DNA of 14,185 bases from Bacillota bacterium (GTDB taxonomy: Bacteria > Bacillota > Clostridia > Christensenellales > Borkfalkiaceae), in NCBI GenBank assembly GCA_003343765.1, contig QAKO01000052.1, forward strand, positions 1 to 14,185, read 5' to 3'. Below are positions 7,336 to 14,094 of the stretch, one piece after another (the first letter of the stretch is position 1; the number at the start of each line of letters is the position of its first letter). Made by a program: the position numbers and the translations under genes. The notes under the pieces were generated by a model that saw only the letters and a program-made list of their open reading frames with translations, was not told the DNA's origin and did no database searches.

Positions 7336-9306
7336 TTATCTTTTAACGTTTGCTTTACCCGAAACGGTATAATTGAACCGTCCGATCGGCGCACAATCGC
7401 CTTCTATGTAATAATTCAGAATATCCGCATAACCCGTCACATGATCGCAAACCTTGAATTGCAAGGTAAAATCTCCTTCCATGCCGACCGCGGAACGCGG
7501 GATCTGTACGGTAAGATACTTTCCGTTCACCCGAATATCCGCCCAACCGCACAATTCCTGCCCTTCGCCGTCCTCTCCGAGTTTTTCGATCGAACCGACC
7601 GCTTCGCCGACCTTTCGGTTGACCGCATACCGGTATCCGTTCCAGCTCCCCTCATCCGCCGCCAATAAAATATTCATCCACGTCTTGTCGCCGCTTTCAT
7701 AGTCCGTTATATCTTTCGCGCACGTGATCAGAAACGTAAGGTTCTCCGCATCATATACCGCCCGCACGTTCACAATATCGTTCCTGCCGCTCCTTTCCTT
7801 ATACTTCGGCAAAGCATCGTTGGAGCTTGCATGGTCGCGCGGCGCCGTATCCCCCCTGAAATCCGCAAACCCCGCGATGTCTTCCCATTGCGACAGCCCA
7901 CCATCGATGTCTACCTGTTTTTGTATCAGTTCCGTAGCCGCGGATGACGCGGGAATCCCCTTGAACGTACGTATATTCCGAACCAGCTGCATATAATAAT
8001 TGTCGCCCAAAGGCCCAGCGCTCATCTCCGCATCGCGCGAAAACTCATCGTTGTATAAATCCACAAAATAGCTGTCCGGCCTCCCGTTGCCCGCCGGTTG
8101 CTTCTGCGCGACCCACTCGTTCCATCCGGTAACAAAAACATTGTTTACATTCCCTTTCTGCGCTTCCGCTATGGCATAATCCCACTGTTCCTGAAAATTT
8201 GTTCCGTATGCCACACGCTCTTTGTTGTTACTGCCATACCCTCCGTTATCCGCCGACGAAAAGCCCCTGCCGTAATTCAGGTCGTATCCGTTTTCCAACA
8301 ATACCGAATCGCTGAACGCGCCGTTGACGTGCTGCGCAATGGACACCGACATGATCCCGTTATGACTGTACTGCTTGCGCGTGCCGTTTTTGACCCGCTC
8401 CCAACTCATCCACGGAAAACCGTTTTCTTTGTATTGATAATCCCAAATACCGTCCGAAGACGCCGCTTCGTTCGGCCACTGCGTTTGACGAATGTAAAAT
8501 TTATCTTTGATCGCGGCATCCAGATACGTCGTGTCACCGCAAATGACCCAAGGCTTCCCTTCCCTGTTCAGTTCCTGTCCCAGACCGTCCGCCGCCCGAA
8601 ACCACAACGGTTCGTATTCCTTGACCGTATAATAATCTTCATACAGACATTTGACTGTTTTATCCGACGACTTGTTCAGCATAAAAACAAACTTCGGAAT
8701 GTTCCACCCCTGTTCGACCATCTCGACTGCAACGGGAAACAACGCGTCCGTCACGTCCTTATAATAATTGACAGGTTTTCCCGTCTCCCCGTTATAATCG
8801 GAATTGGTGTAATCGAATACAAGATAATCAACACCCGCTAACGTCAATAACTCCAGATGCTTCCGAAATACCCATACATCGTCCGAACGGTAATAACCGT
8901 ACAACGGCTCATCCCAATAATGATGCCGACCTATATCGGATTCCGACCGCAACTCCGATTCCGACAACCGCGAAATGTCTAACATGTGCCCGTCCGAACG
9001 CGATCCCGTGCTTTCATGCTCGCCCGTCCATAAAAAATAAAAAATGCCTACTTTCCTAGATGCGTTAAAAGATGCCAGCGGCGTGATCTTTCTGCCCAAT
9101 GCGTCCGTCGCCCCGAGAAATGCCGCCGCCCTGCCTGCCGCGCTCTCTATATCTTCACATAAAACTTCATCCGCCTCTCCGCCCTGCTCCGGCTTTCCCG
9201 TTTGCCCTTTGTTCTGCACCTGACACCCCGTAAAACTTAACATCAGCACCGCTCCCATGATACAACTCAAAATTCTGCTCGCTTTGCTATGCCTCTCTTG
9301 CCGCAT
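7336..9306 (-). CDS. Secreted lipoprotein, GH99/GH71-like glycosidase with C-terminal CBM9/DOMON-like domain
   Basis: This is probably an extracellular glycan-cleaving enzyme. I place the start at 9306 (656 residues) because CTGGAGG at 9311-9317 sits 4 nt before it and because it gives a clean lipoprotein signal: R/K-rich N-terminus, hydrophobic run, F-T-G-C with Cys28. An upstream in-frame ATG at 9402 would add 32 residues and spoil this. Residues about 75-470 resemble the TIM-barrel GH99/WbsX-like group: 'VGIFYFLWTGEH', 'HYWDEPLYGYY', 'GVDYLVFDYTNSD', 'PKFVFMLNK' and 'NNVFVTGWNEW' with Glu397 in W-N-E-W. GH99 usually has a second Glu three residues on (W-N-E-W-x-E); here the text is W-N-E-W-V-A-Q, so the mechanism may differ. 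From about 490 on, 'DIDGGLSQWEDI' begins a CBM9/DOMON-like beta domain. It is the first gene after a strong promoter with two operators. Substrate is unknown. Confidence 0.75.
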   Translation of the reverse strand: MRQERHSKASRILSCIMGAVLMLSFTGCQVQNKGQTGKPEQGGEADEVLCEDIESAAGRAAAFLGATDALGRKITPLASFNASRKVGIFYFLWTGEHESTGSRSDGHMLDISRLSESELRSESDIGRHHYWDEPLYGYYRSDDVWVFRKHLELLTLAGVDYLVFDYTNSDYNGETGKPVNYYKDVTDALFPVAVEMVEQGWNIPKFVFMLNKSSDKTVKCLYEDYYTVKEYEPLWFRAADGLGQELNREGKPWVICGDTTYLDAAIKDKFYIRQTQWPNEAASSDGIWDYQYKENGFPWMSWERVKNGTRKQYSHNGIMSVSIAQHVNGAFSDSVLLENGYDLNYGRGFSSADNGGYGSNNKERVAYGTNFQEQWDYAIAEAQKGNVNNVFVTGWNEWVAQKQPAGNGRPDSYFVDLYNDEFSRDAEMSAGPLGDNYYMQLVRNIRTFKGIPASSAATELIQKQVDIDGGLSQWEDIAGFADFRGDTAPRDHASSNDALPKYKERSGRNDIVNVRAVYDAENLTFLITCAKDITDYESGDKTWMNILLAADEGSWNGYRYAVNRKVGEAVGSIEKLGEDGEGQELCGWADIRVNGKYLTVQIPRSAVGMEGDFTLQFKVCDHVTGYADILNYYIEGDCAPIGRFNYTVSGKANVKR

Positions 9307-9350
9307 AATTCCTCCAGCATTTTCCTGTATAATTGCATGTTTTTTGCGCG

Positions 9351-9364
9351 GAAACACGAGTTTC
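9351..9364. promoter_or_regulatory. Second operator-like palindrome (imperfect copy)
   Basis: GAAACACGAGTTTC matches the perfect upstream palindrome (GAAACACGTGTTTC) at 13 of 14 positions. It lies in the 5' leader, about 45 bp before the start codon of the GH99-like gene. Its centre is 80 bp from the centre of the first copy. A central CG with inverted arms is typical of LacI/GalR-family operators. The repeat is seen; the regulator is inferred and not encoded in the window. Confidence 0.6.
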
Positions 9365-9378
9365 TGAATAAAAATTTT

Positions 9379-9407
9379 TTTCATCGGCCCATGCCGGGCC
9401 AATGAAA
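9379..9407 (-). promoter_or_regulatory. Leader hairpin between the two operator-like sites
   Basis: Arms TTTCATCGGCCC and GGGCCAATGAAA (plus strand) flank a 5-nt loop. In the minus-strand transcript this gives a 12-bp stem with one U-G pair. It lies in the 5' leader of the GH99-like gene, followed by an A-run and a short U-run (AAAAAAATTTTT), not directly by U's, so a simple terminator is doubtful. It could be an attenuator, a stability element, or a spacer between operators. Confidence 0.45.
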
Positions 9408-9429
9408 CACAGCGACGTTCGTATAGGTG

Positions 9430-9445
9430 AGAAACACGTGTTTCT
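9430..9445. promoter_or_regulatory. Perfect 16-bp operator-like palindrome at the transcription start
   Basis: AGAAACACGTGTTTCT is its own reverse complement. It lies at about +6 to +21 relative to the start predicted from the adjacent -10 box. A repressor bound here would block promoter clearance. The form (inverted arms around a central CG) suggests a LacI/GalR-type sugar-responsive repressor. A near copy sits 80 bp downstream. Confidence 0.7.
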
Positions 9446-9457
9446 GATTGTATTTAC

Positions 9458-9486
9458 ATTATAATATAACTTTGCCGACTTGTCAA
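9458..9486 (-). promoter_or_regulatory. Consensus sigma-A promoter for the GH99-like/surface/importer operon
   Basis: On the minus strand a perfect TTGACA (9481-9486) and a perfect TATAAT (9458-9463) are separated by 17 bp. The start of transcription is expected near 9451. A fully consensus promoter would be very active unless repressed, which fits the palindrome just downstream. It lies in the 38 bp or so after the alpha-galactosidase stop and gives the downstream genes control of their own. Confidence 0.9.
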
Positions 9487-9523
9487 TACTTATTTTTAAA
9501 AATTTTTATAAAACAATATAAAT

Positions 9524-11437
9524 TTAACCGCTTATTTTTTTATATAAAAACAGTCTGCTGGATTTCTTTTCTGGAATACAGACCGGAAAGCCTTTCTCTG
9601 TCAACATCCGCCCGCTGTATTGAACGGGAGGCAACGCATCAAAAGACACAAAACGATAGACAGCCTCTTTTTCCAACCCCTCCAAAGCGACGGTCATGCC
9701 GTCGTCGGGACATTCAGGGCGTCTGAACGCGCCGAGGATCCCTGACCCTTTTTTCGGGCTATGGTATTGCCATCCGCCCCATGCGCTGTCCGATCCGTCG
9801 AAACCGAATACAGGATAATAGTCTTCCGTAAAAAAAGATCGGATCTTTTTATATTCGTCGATCCATCGGACAAGTTTTTCCGTATGCGGCGCAGCCGTGT
9901 GTTCATACGTAAAAAAACGCACATTCAGCGCCGCCGCATATGCACTCCTAAAATCGTATAAATCCGTCATTTCGGCTTTTGTCCCCGTTCCGCTGACCGG
10001 CAGCCACCAGGAAAGCCCGATCCCGTGAATTTGGGCACCTTCCGACGGAGCATCAAACGCGCACGGAAAATCGCTTCTCCAAAGCGGAACGGAACGTTTG
10101 CAAGTTTCCCAGTCCAGCCGTCTGCCTCCGCTGGCGCAGTTGTCGATAATCAAATGCGGAAATTCCTTTTTCAAAGTATCCCACAACGCATACAATGCCT
10201 GCACATGCTCGATCTGCAAAAAACCCTTCCGCTCCCCGCCCTCGTATTTTTCCCAAAGCGGCAACGGGTCCATATTCATATCCTGCCGATAACACGCCAC
10301 CCCCAACTCTTTTATCAGCGAGCAAAGGGTTTCCAGGATATAGACATACGCCTGCGGATCTCCCAAATGCAAAAGATTGCGAAATTCATCCTGTTCGGTG
10401 CGGAAAAACCATTCCGGGTGTTCATGTACCACAGGCGTATCGCTATGCGCGCGTTCCGGCTCAAACCAAAGCAGCAATTTGCTTCCGTTTTGCTTTGCCT
10501 CCCGCGCCACGCTCTGCAAACCGTCCGGATGGATGCGTTTATTGATCCGCCAATCCCCCGTGTGCTTCGACCATTCGTCCGTAAATTCGTCCGGACAATC
10601 GTTTGTACTCTCCCCATGCCATCCCGCATCGATCCATATGTATTCCGCCGAAAATCCCGCATCCCGCGCTCTTTTGATCGCTTCCGTCATATATGCAGAC
10701 GTCGTTCCGCCCCATAAAGACAGAGAAAGAGGCGCACAAGCCCCCGCTCGCATTCCCAAAGCCGACAAAACCGCCCTGCGAAACGCATTATGCCCGTCGT
10801 TCTGCCCGTTTTTGTAGGGAAGCACAAAGACGGAGCACGTGCGGATCTTTTCTTTGGGCCGAAGGCGCAAACTTACGTTTTCCACTCCGCATTTGAAATG
10901 CGCTCCGCCCTGTTCGCCCGAAAACCCCGCAAACCATTGCCCCGTCCAACCGATCGCCAATATACATCCTTCCCTGCCGCCGTTGATATCAAAAAAAGGC
11001 AATACCGACTGCGAAGGACGGCCTCCGGAACCGGAAAAATACAACGATTCGCCTTGCACAAGCTCGTTTGAAAAGGGCGTAAACTCCAAACGGCTCCAAT
11101 CCGAACCTTTTGCCCCAAAAAGCCTGATAACGCTGCCTGTTGCCTCGCCGTGAAAAGCACTGTCGGGAACGGAAACAATTCCATCGGCATCACAAATGCT
11201 TTCCAATAGCAAACTGTCCGTCTCGCCCGCATTTTCAAACGAATAGCAGGTTTCTTCCCCGCTTTCGTAATATCGATGCCTGCGCGTGATTTTTAAAGAA
11301 TGCAGACGGCAAATTTCTTCGCCGCCTACATCGATAAAAGACAAATCACGCCCAAAATAACGGATTCCGCCATAAATAAATGAAAAATCTAAAACCATCT
11401 CCATCTCAAACTGAACCTCTGTCAATAAATTCGGCAT
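9524..11437 (-). CDS. GH36 alpha-galactosidase (melibiase family), cytoplasmic
   Basis: It probably removes terminal alpha-galactosyl groups from imported oligosaccharides (alpha-N-acetylgalactosaminidase activity is possible in GH36). It has 637 residues, somewhat under the usual 700-740, with no signal peptide. An N-terminal beta-sandwich (about 1-230) precedes the TIM barrel. Barrel motifs are 'YIWIDAGWHG', 'DWRINKRIHPDGL', 'KLLLWFEPER', 'CYRQDMNMD' with nucleophile Asp386, 'DNCASGGRR' (Cys434-Arg440) and 'LWRSDFP' with acid/base Asp456. The 70-residue gap between the two Asp residues agrees with other GH36 enzymes. A C-terminal beta domain follows. Ribosome binding is weak (AGGCAGGA, about 6 nt from ATG). 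It lies upstream of the operon promoter and may also read through into it, as no clear terminator was found in the 38-bp gap. Confidence 0.93.
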   Translation of the reverse strand: MPNLLTEVQFEMEMVLDFSFIYGGIRYFGRDLSFIDVGGEEICRLHSLKITRRHRYYESGEETCYSFENAGETDSLLLESICDADGIVSVPDSAFHGEATGSVIRLFGAKGSDWSRLEFTPFSNELVQGESLYFSGSGGRPSQSVLPFFDINGGREGCILAIGWTGQWFAGFSGEQGGAHFKCGVENVSLRLRPKEKIRTCSVFVLPYKNGQNDGHNAFRRAVLSALGMRAGACAPLSLSLWGGTTSAYMTEAIKRARDAGFSAEYIWIDAGWHGESTNDCPDEFTDEWSKHTGDWRINKRIHPDGLQSVAREAKQNGSKLLLWFEPERAHSDTPVVHEHPEWFFRTEQDEFRNLLHLGDPQAYVYILETLCSLIKELGVACYRQDMNMDPLPLWEKYEGGERKGFLQIEHVQALYALWDTLKKEFPHLIIDNCASGGRRLDWETCKRSVPLWRSDFPCAFDAPSEGAQIHGIGLSWWLPVSGTGTKAEMTDLYDFRSAYAAALNVRFFTYEHTAAPHTEKLVRWIDEYKKIRSFFTEDYYPVFGFDGSDSAWGGWQYHSPKKGSGILGAFRRPECPDDGMTVALEGLEKEAVYRFVSFDALPPVQYSGRMLTEKGFPVCIPEKKSSRLFLYKKISG

Positions 11438-11473
11438 AAATATCCTGCCTCATGGTGAATCCGAAAAGAAAAT

Positions 11474-11488
11474 ATGCACGTTTTGCAT
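11474..11488. promoter_or_regulatory. Candidate operator (ATGCA-N5-TGCAT) at the alpha-galactosidase promoter
   Basis: Five-base inverted arms ATGCA and TGCAT flank CGTTT and overlap the downstream edge of the -10 box. The placement suits a repressor, but the arms are short and the sequence differs from the GAAACAC palindromes, so a separate regulator or chance are both possible. Confidence 0.3.
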
Positions 11489-11515
11489 TATATCTTAAAT
11501 CCAAAAAAATGAAAA
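11487..11515 (-). promoter_or_regulatory. Probable promoter of the alpha-galactosidase gene
   Basis: TATAAT on the minus strand (11487-11492) lies about 50 bp before the ATG at 11437. A weak -35 (TTTTCA, 11510-11515) is 17 bp upstream, in a strongly A/T-rich stretch. The -10 is a full match; the -35 matches TTGACA at 4 of 6. Confidence 0.55.
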
Positions 11516-11990
11516 GCAATTTTAACAATTTATTTTGCAATTTATTCTAAAAATAATTCTTATACACAATTGAAAGTTTAACGGGGATGCGTAATATTAG
11601 ACATGTAACGCATCTTCCAAACGGCAAAAGAGCCGATTAAGAAAAAACTTCTTGCACGATTCTCAAACTTTTTTATAAGCATTTTCAGCAGGAGGCGAGA
11701 AGTAAAGCCCCGAACGCCACGGAGCAGAGCGGAGCACGATTTTGCGGACGTTGACGCCCGCAAGGAACTATGCTAACCTACGCCCCGAAATAACAAATCC
11801 CGAGGGTTCATAATGGGTTTAAAAGCGACAGCGCGTTATTTTGGTTCGGTCAGAAAAACACCCTGCCAAAACTCTTTGCACGTCACAAAAAAGTTCGTTT
11901 CAATTTACCTGCCAAAAAAGCGGCCGGCAGTAAAAGAAACCAATACCGCTGAAACTTTTTCACCCGAAGCAAGGTGCTTTCTCTTTAAAC

Positions 11991-13313
11991 TCACACAATC
12001 TTTTTTCTGCGGGAATCATGCAGATCATTATGATCGCTCCTGAGCCCTTCGCTGCCGCCGATCACCGTTACGATTTCCCGCGCTTTCGCCGTATCTTGCA
12101 TGACCGCATTCCCCACCTTCAACTGAAAAGCCGCTTCAAAATCGGACGGATTATAGATCCGGAACATATACCCTTCCTCACATGGTTTGGCTGCCGATAA
12201 AATCACATCTCCCTCCAAAACAATATTTTTGGTTGCTGCTTCAAATGTTCCGCCTGCAGGAAATACATTTAAAGCATACGGACGTTGGTAAAAAAGTTCC
12301 GCTTCCCGGCATACCAGCGCTGCATTTCCGACGAACAACCGGAGGTTATACTCGTAACGCCCGCAATCAATGCGGGGCAAATATCTGTCTTGCGGATATA
12401 GTTCCCGACCTGGGATCGGATGCATACAGTATCCCGCACCGCGGATCAGCGTAAGAGACAGAAAACCTTTTTCCGCTTTACCTGCATAAATTCCATCGTT
12501 TATTACCGAAAATATGCGCCCGTCGCTGTTCTGCAACCCAAACCACTTCTGAAAGACCGTTTCTCCTTTCGGCTTTTGCTCCCAAACATAAGGACCGTCG
12601 CCTACCGGTTTGCCGTCGGTAAATTCTGCCGGCACGGGAGTTTTCAATCGTACAAGCTTATTTTTATCCATAAATTCAAGCGTGACCTTTAAATCCATAA
12701 AAGGGAGGTCTTTATAAACTTTATACTGCACCGCCATATTGGATTTTCCCGCCGTATGCAAACTTTCAAAAATACGGCAAATCGGACCTCTTTCAATTTC
12801 CCTGAAAGGATATAAGTCCTGATCGACAGCACAAAACGCACGGCTTTCTCCGCCACTCATCGCGCAAAAAACAACCGGATGCTTTCCAAGAGATTTTAAT
12901 TCCTCCTCACTCATACCCCAAGGATCGGACGTATCGTCGTAAAGTTCCGGTATAACAGGATCCTCGAGCAGCGATTGAACGGATCGTATCTCCTTAAACG
13001 ATGCAACCTTATTCCTTTCCTGCAATTTCTTTTTTTCTTCTGTGACCCGCACCGTAAACCGCGTTATTCCGAGAGGGTTCAACTTTGCGGTAAACACAAT
13101 GCGTTTACGCCAATCGTGCGCGATCGTAGAATTCTCTTTGATTTGCTGACAGGAAAGTTCTTCTCCTGCAGCCGTATAAACGTGCGGAGCAAAAAATACA
13201 TCTTCACTCCAATTCTGGTCAGCAAGCGTAAACTCCGTTTCGATCACAGTCCGCACCTCGTACGGCATATAATTGAAAACAAATATAGGAAATTCTCCTT
13301 CTTCTGCAGACGG
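11991..13313 (-). pseudogene. 5'-truncated GH38 alpha-mannosidase remnant (C-terminal beta domains only)
   Basis: The first ATG is at 13268 (425 residues), but coding similarity continues upstream of it. The in-frame text 'EGEFPIFVFNYMPYEV' corresponds to the conserved 'pvfVFNP.PyEv' step at the start of the GH38 C-terminal half, and an in-frame TAG lies at 13314-13316. Further GH38 phrases follow: 'FTLADQNW', 'DWRKRIVFTAKLNP', 'GLQNSDGRIFSVINDGIY', 'LSLTLIRGAGYCMHP', 'RYEYNLRLF'. The catalytic N-terminal half, which carries the zinc and nucleophile residues, is absent. The end, K-K-I-V then stop, looks like the usual final strand cut by a 2-nt slip in GTGTG; the next frame continues S-L-K. 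The good ribosome site AAGGAG is about 26 nt from the ATG, too far. I call it a decayed gene. A standalone beta-domain protein is possible, since the frame has no internal stop. Confidence 0.75.
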
Positions 13314-13419
13314 CTACCCCATTGTAAAATACAAAAATGCACTTGTACGGCAATCACGCGCAATTTTTTCACAAGAGGAAAAATATCAATTTTCCGAATT
13401 TTTGCTTTTCGTTGTGGCA

Positions 13420-13447
13420 ATGGTAGCATAGTTCTCGCAGAAGTCAA
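13420..13447 (-). promoter_or_regulatory. Candidate promoter reading into the GH38 remnant
   Basis: On the minus strand TTGACT (13442-13447) and TACCAT (13420-13425), with TGC just before the -10 (extended -10 style), are 16 bp apart. The start would fall near 13413, leaving a leader of about 145 nt before the ATG at 13268. The -35 lies inside the left arm of an inverted repeat, so it may have arrived with that element. Confidence 0.4.
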
Positions 13448-13588
13448 CGGAAAAAATGATTGCTTAAAACCTGAATCATCCTTATCAGAAAACCGAGTCG
13501 GTCTTATTGACCGGCTCGGCTTTTTATATTTACGGTAAATAAAAACGAAGACTTTCACGCAATGATTTTTTCTCGTCGTTGACTTCTG
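13438..13588. repeat. 151-bp element bounded by imperfect inverted repeats with a central hairpin
   Basis: The left arm, CAGAAGTCAACG at 13438-13449, is repeated exactly in reverse at 13577-13588. After a 4-nt insertion in the right arm the similarity continues through GAAAAAAT, one mismatch and ATTGC (left arm to about 13463, right arm from about 13559). A terminator-like stem sits near the middle. This resembles the terminal inverted repeats of a miniature transposon or a remnant of an element end. I found no obvious flanking target duplication. It sits between the truncated GH38 gene and the mobile-element genes. Confidence 0.55.
13493..13526 (+). terminator. Rho-independent terminator
   Basis: CCGAGTCGGTC (13493-13503) pairs with GACCGGCTCGG (13509-13519) over 11 bp with one G-U pair around a 5-nt TTATT loop. 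CTTTTT follows on the plus strand. On the minus strand a shorter T-run follows the stem, so it may work both ways. No complete plus-strand gene ends just before it, so it may insulate the two divergent regions. Confidence 0.85.
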
Positions 13589-13681
13589 TTACCCTCTATA
13601 GCAATTAAAACAAACCTTATCTCGCCCGATGCTACGGTGCCGCTGCCGAAAAGGCAAAAAAATAATTCGGAGGATAACTCT

Positions 13682-13948
13682 ATGAAAATGAATGTTTCCG
13701 ATTTAACAGAGTTCCGTAAGTATTATCTTTCGGAATTCGAACTGTACGATGGCGAAGATTTTATAACCTTCAACATCGTAGGTATCAATCTCGACCGTAA
13801 CGAAATTCAGCTTGCCGTTACCGACAGAGGTAAAATCAGCGTTGTGACCTATGACCTCTATATCGATAAAAAAGACAAACTGTATTTTGAATACGGCGTT
13901 ATGTTTGAACGTGTATATCTTCAAGACTTTGAGGAGGTTGCCGCATGA
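13682..13948 (+). CDS. Small conserved-type hypothetical protein of a mobile element
   Basis: 88 residues. The start at 13682 is preceded by CGGAGG with 8-nt spacing; an in-frame ATG at 13637 has no such site and would add a low-quality N-terminus. The protein is acidic, has no signal or membrane segment, and is rich in beta-type stretches: 'YYLSEFELYDGEDFITFNIV', 'NEIQLAVTDRGKISVVTYDLY', 'LYFEYGVMFERVYLQDFEEV'. I do not recognise a named domain. It resembles the short accessory proteins found near antirestriction genes in conjugative elements of clostridia. It overlaps the next gene by 4 bp (ATGA) and so lies in one operon with the cysteine-rich protein and ardA. It could be a DNA-mimic or regulatory accessory, but nothing in the sequence shows this. 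Confidence 0.85.
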   Translation: MKMNVSDLTEFRKYYLSEFELYDGEDFITFNIVGINLDRNEIQLAVTDRGKISVVTYDLYIDKKDKLYFEYGVMFERVYLQDFEEVAA

Positions 13949-14094
13949 ACACTTGCAAGAAAGACAGCAAAAAATACTGTATGTCCTGTAAACACTACGA
14001 ATACTGCGACAGAGCAAACCGTTGCGACGGTCAATACTCAAAATGCGATAATACAAACTGCGAAAACAATCCGAATCACGAGGTGAACAAATGA
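13945..14094 (+). CDS. 49-residue cysteine-rich small protein (probable zinc-binding)
   Basis: This short gene is supported by GAGGAGG at 13931-13937, 7 nt before its ATG, and by 4-bp ATGA overlaps with both neighbours. It has seven Cys at 4, 12, 15, 21, 27, 34 and 39, including a C-M-S-C pair followed by K-H-Y-E-Y-C, and several His and Asn, so a small metal-binding knuckle is likely. It has no signal peptide, so disulfides are less likely. I do not recognise the family. Position within an ArdA operon suggests a part in mobile-element maintenance, without evidence of what it does. Confidence 0.8.
   Translation: MNTCKKDSKKYCMSCKHYEYCDRANRCDGQYSKCDNTNCENNPNHEVNK

Larger units (their letters stand above)
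11438..11990. other. 553-bp intergenic region, no convincing gene
   Basis: This gap separates the alpha-galactosidase from the GH38 remnant. The first 140 bp are very A/T-rich and hold the probable alpha-galactosidase promoter. The rest (about 11580-11990) is less A/T-rich and contains small hairpins: CGGC/GCCG around 11622-11635 and a near-palindrome GCGGACGTTGACGCCCGC around 11743-11760. Short open frames exist here, but I see no domain or convincing coding pattern. It may be leftover sequence from a lost gene or mobile element. Confidence 0.5.
13310..13681. other. 372-bp intergenic region at the boundary between metabolic locus and mobile element
   Basis: No gene is supported here. It holds a candidate minus-strand promoter (13420-13447), a strong terminator-like hairpin (13493-13526), inverted repeats at 13438-13463 and 13559-13588, and the ribosome site of the first plus-strand gene. 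Composition becomes more A/T-rich to the right, in line with a change of DNA origin. Confidence 0.6.

Noticed and set aside
8098..8841. 247-residue plus-strand open frame opposite the GH99-like gene
   Set aside because: No ribosome site or recognisable domain, and antisense to a well-supported gene.
9307..9402. Longer N-terminus for the GH99-like protein starting at 9402
   Set aside because: It would run through the second operator and the leader and hide the lipoprotein signal; the ATG at 9306 has a good ribosome site.
10025..10717. 230-residue plus-strand open frame opposite the GH36 gene
   Set aside because: Antisense to the catalytic core of GH36; composition is that of a shadow frame.
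11578..11763. 61-residue minus-strand open frame in the intergenic region
   Set aside because: No ribosome site or recognised domain, and its sequence shows strongly basic noise-like text.
11813..12043. 76-residue plus-strand open frame starting in the intergenic region
   Set aside because: It has a GAGGG-like site before its ATG, but the text shows no domain and its end overlaps the GH38 remnant on the other strand. Support is too weak to list as a gene.
12975..13538. Plus-strand open frame of 187 residues ending at the terminator
   Set aside because: Tempting because a terminator follows, but it runs antisense to the GH38 remnant, has no ribosome site and contains the terminator stem itself.
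13579..13620. Promoter for the plus-strand small genes using TTGACT at 13579-13584
   Set aside because: No good -10 box at 16-18 bp; CAATTA and AATTAA match poorly.
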